This document shows positions 60,870-64,000 of a DNA stretch of 64,000 nucleotides, piece after piece; the first letter of the stretch is position 1; every line of letters begins with the position of its first letter. Position numbers and translations under genes: made by a program. The notes below the pieces were generated by a model. That model searched no databases. It saw only the letters and a program-made list of their open reading frames with translations, and was not told the DNA's origin. Source of the DNA: Novosphingobium sediminicola (GTDB lineage: Bacteria; Pseudomonadota; Alphaproteobacteria; Sphingomonadales; Sphingomonadaceae); NCBI RefSeq assembly GCF_014196525.1, contig NZ_JACIDX010000002.1:1-64000 (forward strand), written 5' to 3'.

Positions 60870-61918
60870 TGCCCCGCTCCCTTCTCGATCATGGCCGATG
60901 CCTGTTCGGCAATGGCCAAGGCGAAGGCGAAATCCTGCACAATCTCGTCCGGGGAGGGCGGGGGCGCTTCGCCTCGCATCATCGCGGCGATCGCCCGCCA
61001 TTCCCCGGCATAGCCGTTCTCGGCCAGCGGATGCTGACTCGTGACCTGCGCCGGGGTGGCGAAACTGGCTTGCCCCGAACCTGCCATGACGAAGGAAGGC
61101 GTGAATTCGGCATGCGCCTGCCAATCGGGCGCGGTGGCGCTCAGCGTCCATTCCGGGCGCCAATGGCCATGCATGAAGGCAAACATATCCACCATCTGAT
61201 CCCCGGCGCGCAGGGTGAGCATATAGCCAAAGGGCGCGAGGCGGACCGCATGCAGCACCTCCGGCGAGGAAGCATCGACCAGCAGGCGCCGCACCAGCGG
61301 CAGATCGTGAATGGCCAGCCCCATGATCGCGCCATACATCATCATTGCCTCGGTGCGCTGGGCCGGGGCGGGCGCGGGCATCGGCAGGATCACCTCGCTG
61401 GCCCAGTCGTCAAAGCGGCCATTGGGCGGCAGGATGATGCAGGAACGCACCAGCGAGGGCGGGCTGTACTGCGCCTTCACCTGTTGGGCCATAAAGCGCC
61501 ACGCCGGATCGAACAGATGCATCGCGCCCACCACCACCATGCCGCCGGTTTCCCTTGCCGCGCGGGCAATCGCCTCGGCCTCTGCCAAGGTGGCGCAGAG
61601 CGGTTTTTCCACCAGCACCATCGCTTTTCCCGCATGAAGCGCGGCGATGGTCTGGGCGGCGTGGAACGCAGGCGGACTGCCGATGACCACCGCCTCGACG
61701 GCAGGATCAGCCAGCATCGCATCATAGGTCGGGGCGGCGCAGGCCCCGCAGGTCCGCGCCGTGGCCTCGGCCAGATCGGCATGAAGGTCCCAGATCGCGC
61801 GTACCGCGAAATCATCGGCCAGCGCGGCCAGCGCGGGCAAGTGGATCGAGCGAGTCACCAATCCCGACCCGACAATTCCCACGCCCAGCAGGCGATTGGG
61901 TTCAGACACTTGTGTCAT
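60866..61918 (-). CDS. Gfo/Idh/MocA-family NAD(P)-dependent oxidoreductase
   Basis: A 350-residue sugar/cyclitol-type dehydrogenase. The NAD-binding GVGIVGSGLVTRSIHLPAL, the VEAVVIGSPPAFHAAQTIAALHAGKAMVLVEKPLCATLAEAEAI region with the catalytic Lys of E-K-P, and IHDLPLVRRLLVD (catalytic-type H-D) are clear. Such enzymes oxidise or reduce sugars, inositols or sugar acids. I take ATG 61918 (MTQVSEPN), with GAGG 8 nt upstream; an ATG at 61927 begins 2 bp after the PQQ dehydrogenase stop. Gene order suggests that it acts on the product of that dehydrogenase. Confidence 0.88.
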   Translation of the reverse strand: MTQVSEPNRLLGVGIVGSGLVTRSIHLPALAALADDFAVRAIWDLHADLAEATARTCGACAAPTYDAMLADPAVEAVVIGSPPAFHAAQTIAALHAGKAMVLVEKPLCATLAEAEAIARAARETGGMVVVGAMHLFDPAWRFMAQQVKAQYSPPSLVRSCIILPPNGRFDDWASEVILPMPAPAPAQRTEAMMMYGAIMGLAIHDLPLVRRLLVDASSPEVLHAVRLAPFGYMLTLRAGDQMVDMFAFMHGHWRPEWTLSATAPDWQAHAEFTPSFVMAGSGQASFATPAQVTSQHPLAENGYAGEWRAIAAMMRGEAPPPSPDEIVQDFAFALAIAEQASAMIEKGAGQ

Positions 61919-61929
61919 GATATCCATCC

Positions 61930-64000
61930 TCAACGCTGTTCGGGCAGCGCGAAGGCCGAATAACCCGACCCGGCGGGCGCCTTGGGATTGCGCGCGTTGC
62001 TGGTGGCGATCACCACGAACTGGCGGCCATGGACCATATAGGTGATGGGCGTGGCCACCCCGGCCTGCGGCAAGGTGGCCTGCCACAAAACCTTGCCCTT
62101 GGCCGCGTCATACGCGCGCAATTGCCGGTCATAGACCGTTGCGCCGATGAAGAGCAGCCCGCTGGCCGTGACGATCGGGCCGCCGTAATTTTCGGTGCCG
62201 GTGGGCGCCTGCCCCGCCTGCATCAGCGCCGGATATTCGCCAAAAGGCACCCGCCACAGATATTCGCCGCTGTTCATGTCGATGGCGCTCAAGGTTCCCC
62301 ATGGCGGGGCCACGGCGGGATAGCCATCGGCATCAAGGAATTTGCGATAGCCGGTGAAGACATAGCGCGCCAGATTGGTCTTGCCGACGCTGGCCATTTC
62401 GTTTTTGCGGGTATCGCCCTGGCGCAGATAATCCATCAGCCCCGTCATCTGGGGCGCCAGATGGGCAAAGCCGGGCATCCGCCCCTTGCCCTTCATGATG
62501 ATGCCCGCGATTTCGCCTTCCAGCATTCGGTTTGCCACGCCTTCGAGCGAGGGGAAATTCGGCGGTGATCCCTTGCGGTCAAGCCCATGACAGGCCGCGC
62601 AATTCTGCTGATAGGTGGCCGCGCCCTGATTGGACGAGACTTTCGCCAGCGAACCCGTCCAGGCCACATCATTGGCGTTGATGTAAAGGATGCCGCGCCC
62701 GCGCGCGATGGCCTGTCCGCCCCATTCGGCCCCGCCGTCAAAGCCGGGAAACACGACTGTTCGCTTGTCCACCGCCATTGGGGCAAAGGGGCCGTCGCTG
62801 ATGAAACTGGCAAAGGCCTTGGCGGCCTCGTCATGGGCGGCGGGCGTGCGGTTGGTCAGCATGTCCGCGCTCAGGCGCTGGCGCGAATAGGGCGCGGGCA
62901 GGCTCGGCATCGGCTGGGTCGGCGAACTGGCCTCGCCGGGCACGAGACTATGCGGGATGGGTTTTTCCTCGATGGGGAACAAGGGCTTGCCTGTCACCCG
63001 GTCGAACAGGAACAGCACTCCGTGCTTGGTCGCCTGAGCCACGGCGTCCACCATGCGCCCGTCCCGCTTCACTGTCAGCAGGACAGGCGGGCTGGGCGGA
63101 TCGCGGTCGAGAATATCGTGATGCACCAGTTGGAAATGCCAGAGCCTTTTGCCCGTGCGCGCATCGAGCGCCACCAGCGAATTGGCATAGAGATTGTTGC
63201 CCTTGCGGTCGGCCCCGTAAAAATCGCTGACCGCCGATCCGGTGGGGGCAAAGACGATCCCGCGCGCCTCGTCCACCACCATGCCTTGCCAGTTGTTGGC
63301 GCCGCCTGCGGTCTTCCAAGCCTCCTTGGGCCATGTGGCATAGCCTGCCTGTCCGGGGCGGGGAATGGTGTGGAAGGTCCAGCGCAGGCGGCCCGTGCGC
63401 ACATCATAGGCGCGGATTGCGCCGGGCGCGCCGGGCGCGCTTTCAGCGGTGCGAAAGCCCACGATGGCCAGATCCTGCCAGATCGTGGCGGGCGTGGTCA
63501 GCGCCACGGCCACCTGATCCGCCGCCCGGCCCAGCCCCGCGCGCAGATCGATCCGCCCATGATTGCCAAAGCTGTCCAACGGGGCGCCCGTTTCCGGATC
63601 AAGCGCATGAAGATAGCTGCCCGCGCCGACCAGCAGGCGCTTCTCACGCCCCTGAGTCCAATAGCTCAGGCCCCGCACCGGCTGGAGATTGGCATCGGGC
63701 AAGGCCCGCCGCCACAATTCGCGCCCCGTTGCGGCATCGACCGCCAGAACCGTCTGGTTCGGCGTCATCGCATAAAGCACGCCCGCGATCACCAGAGGCG
63801 TGGTCTGAAGCCCGCCCTCACCGGTGTCGATCCGCCATGCCGGGGCCAGCTTGGCCACGTTCTCAGGGGCGATCTGCGTCAGGTCGGAATAGTGATCACC
63901 GGCCGGATTGCCATGATAAAAGGCCCAGTCGCCCGTCCCCTGCCCCGATGCGCCGCCCGCCAGCAGGGCCAACGCGAGAGCAGCCCCGCAAACATGCTTG
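61930..64000 (-). CDS. PQQ-dependent dehydrogenase with cytochrome c domain (5' end beyond window)
   Basis: At least 690 residues of a periplasmic quinoprotein. The frame stays open to the window edge; the last codons read a signal-peptide core (CGAALALALLAGG), so only the first few residues are missing. Eight-bladed propeller motifs recur (VLAVDAATGRELWRR, YLHALDPETGAPLDSFG, LVALDARTGKRLWHFQ, LRAYDAAKGKVLWQA). A heme c site NCAACHG sits inside the chain (YQQNCAACHGLDRKG), as in quinoprotein glucose/alcohol dehydrogenases of the family with an inserted cytochrome. It would oxidise a sugar or alcohol in the periplasm and pass electrons through the heme. It heads the operon with the Gfo/Idh/MocA gene. 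Confidence 0.88.
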   Translation of the reverse strand, partial: KHVCGAALALALLAGGASGQGTGDWAFYHGNPAGDHYSDLTQIAPENVAKLAPAWRIDTGEGGLQTTPLVIAGVLYAMTPNQTVLAVDAATGRELWRRALPDANLQPVRGLSYWTQGREKRLLVGAGSYLHALDPETGAPLDSFGNHGRIDLRAGLGRAADQVAVALTTPATIWQDLAIVGFRTAESAPGAPGAIRAYDVRTGRLRWTFHTIPRPGQAGYATWPKEAWKTAGGANNWQGMVVDEARGIVFAPTGSAVSDFYGADRKGNNLYANSLVALDARTGKRLWHFQLVHHDILDRDPPSPPVLLTVKRDGRMVDAVAQATKHGVLFLFDRVTGKPLFPIEEKPIPHSLVPGEASSPTQPMPSLPAPYSRQRLSADMLTNRTPAAHDEAAKAFASFISDGPFAPMAVDKRTVVFPGFDGGAEWGGQAIARGRGILYINANDVAWTGSLAKVSSNQGAATYQQNCAACHGLDRKGSPPNFPSLEGVANRMLEGEIAGIIMKGKGRMPGFAHLAPQMTGLMDYLRQGDTRKNEMASVGKTNLARYVFTGYRKFLDADGYPAVAPPWGTLSAIDMNSGEYLWRVPFGEYPALMQAGQAPTGTENYGGPIVTASGLLFIGATVYDRQLRAYDAAKGKVLWQATLPQAGVATPITYMVHGRQFVVIATSNARNPKAPAGSGYSAFALPEQR

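Noticed and set aside
1..64000. Genomic island or mobile element
   Set aside because: No transposase, integrase, tRNA or flanking direct repeats were seen; operons look evenly composed.

Overview
The window reads as a chromosomal segment of a GC-rich alphaproteobacterium, most likely a sphingomonad of the Novosphingobium/Sphingobium type. The basis is five TonB-dependent outer-membrane receptors (TBDTs), each tied to a local catabolic or regulatory set, twin-arginine exported enzymes, CYP199A-like and VanA-like aromatic enzymes, and many tightly packed operons with 1 or 4 bp stop/start overlaps. I saw no rRNA, tRNA, CRISPR array, insertion sequence, integrase or attachment site. The genus is an inference from gene content; no marker gene is present.

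Layout. 1-5.4 kb: 5' end of an aldehyde dehydrogenase, an exported lactonase-type propeller, a dienelactone-hydrolase-like enzyme, and a LysR regulator divergent from an SRPBCC gene and an Old Yellow Enzyme. 5.4-14 kb: a glycan locus (TBDT, DUF218 protein, GH92, GH3). 14.3-15.2 kb: a MarR-GNAT fusion preceded by two operator-like palindromes. 15.2-29.6 kb: the centrepiece, a sulfoquinovose (SQ) oxidative-desulfonation locus. 29.8-32.4 kb: an arsenic operon (arsR-arsC-acr3-arsH). 32.5-42.6 kb: an alpha-glucan locus (TBDT, two flavin-dependent-halogenase-like genes, GH13 alpha-glucosidase, divergent sugar MFS, LacI regulator). 42.8-44.6 kb: TetR regulator and a Rieske oxygenase. 44.6-50 kb: a FecI/FecR/TBDT surface-signalling set with a Tat-exported PLP aminotransferase. 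50.3-58.4 kb: DhaK-DhaL kinase, MFS, CYP199A-like P450, MarR and a TBDT. 58.4-64 kb: CorA, TetR, an unrecognised protein, a Gfo/Idh/MocA oxidoreductase and a PQQ dehydrogenase cut by the window end.

The SQ locus is the main discovery candidate. A GH31 enzyme carries the sulfoquinovosidase (YihQ) sulfonate-binding residues Arg/Trp/Tyr with the spacing known for YihQ. The same minus-strand operon encodes a LacI regulator, an aldo-keto reductase, an SsuD-like flavin monooxygenase and a SorAB-type sulfite dehydrogenase. Divergent or adjacent are a TBDT, an MFS permease, a YeiH-type putative sulfate exporter, GlpD, an SsuE-like FMN reductase and a RibB-like protein that has lost key acidic active-site residues. 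Together these fit import of SQ or SQ-glycerol, hydrolysis, C-S cleavage to 6-oxo-glucose plus sulfite, reduction to glucose, sulfite oxidation and export, glycerol use and FMNH2 supply. The core resembles the published sulfo-SMO pathway of Agrobacterium, but TBDT/MFS uptake replaces the ABC transporter, and SorAB, YeiH, GlpD and the RibB-like protein are added.
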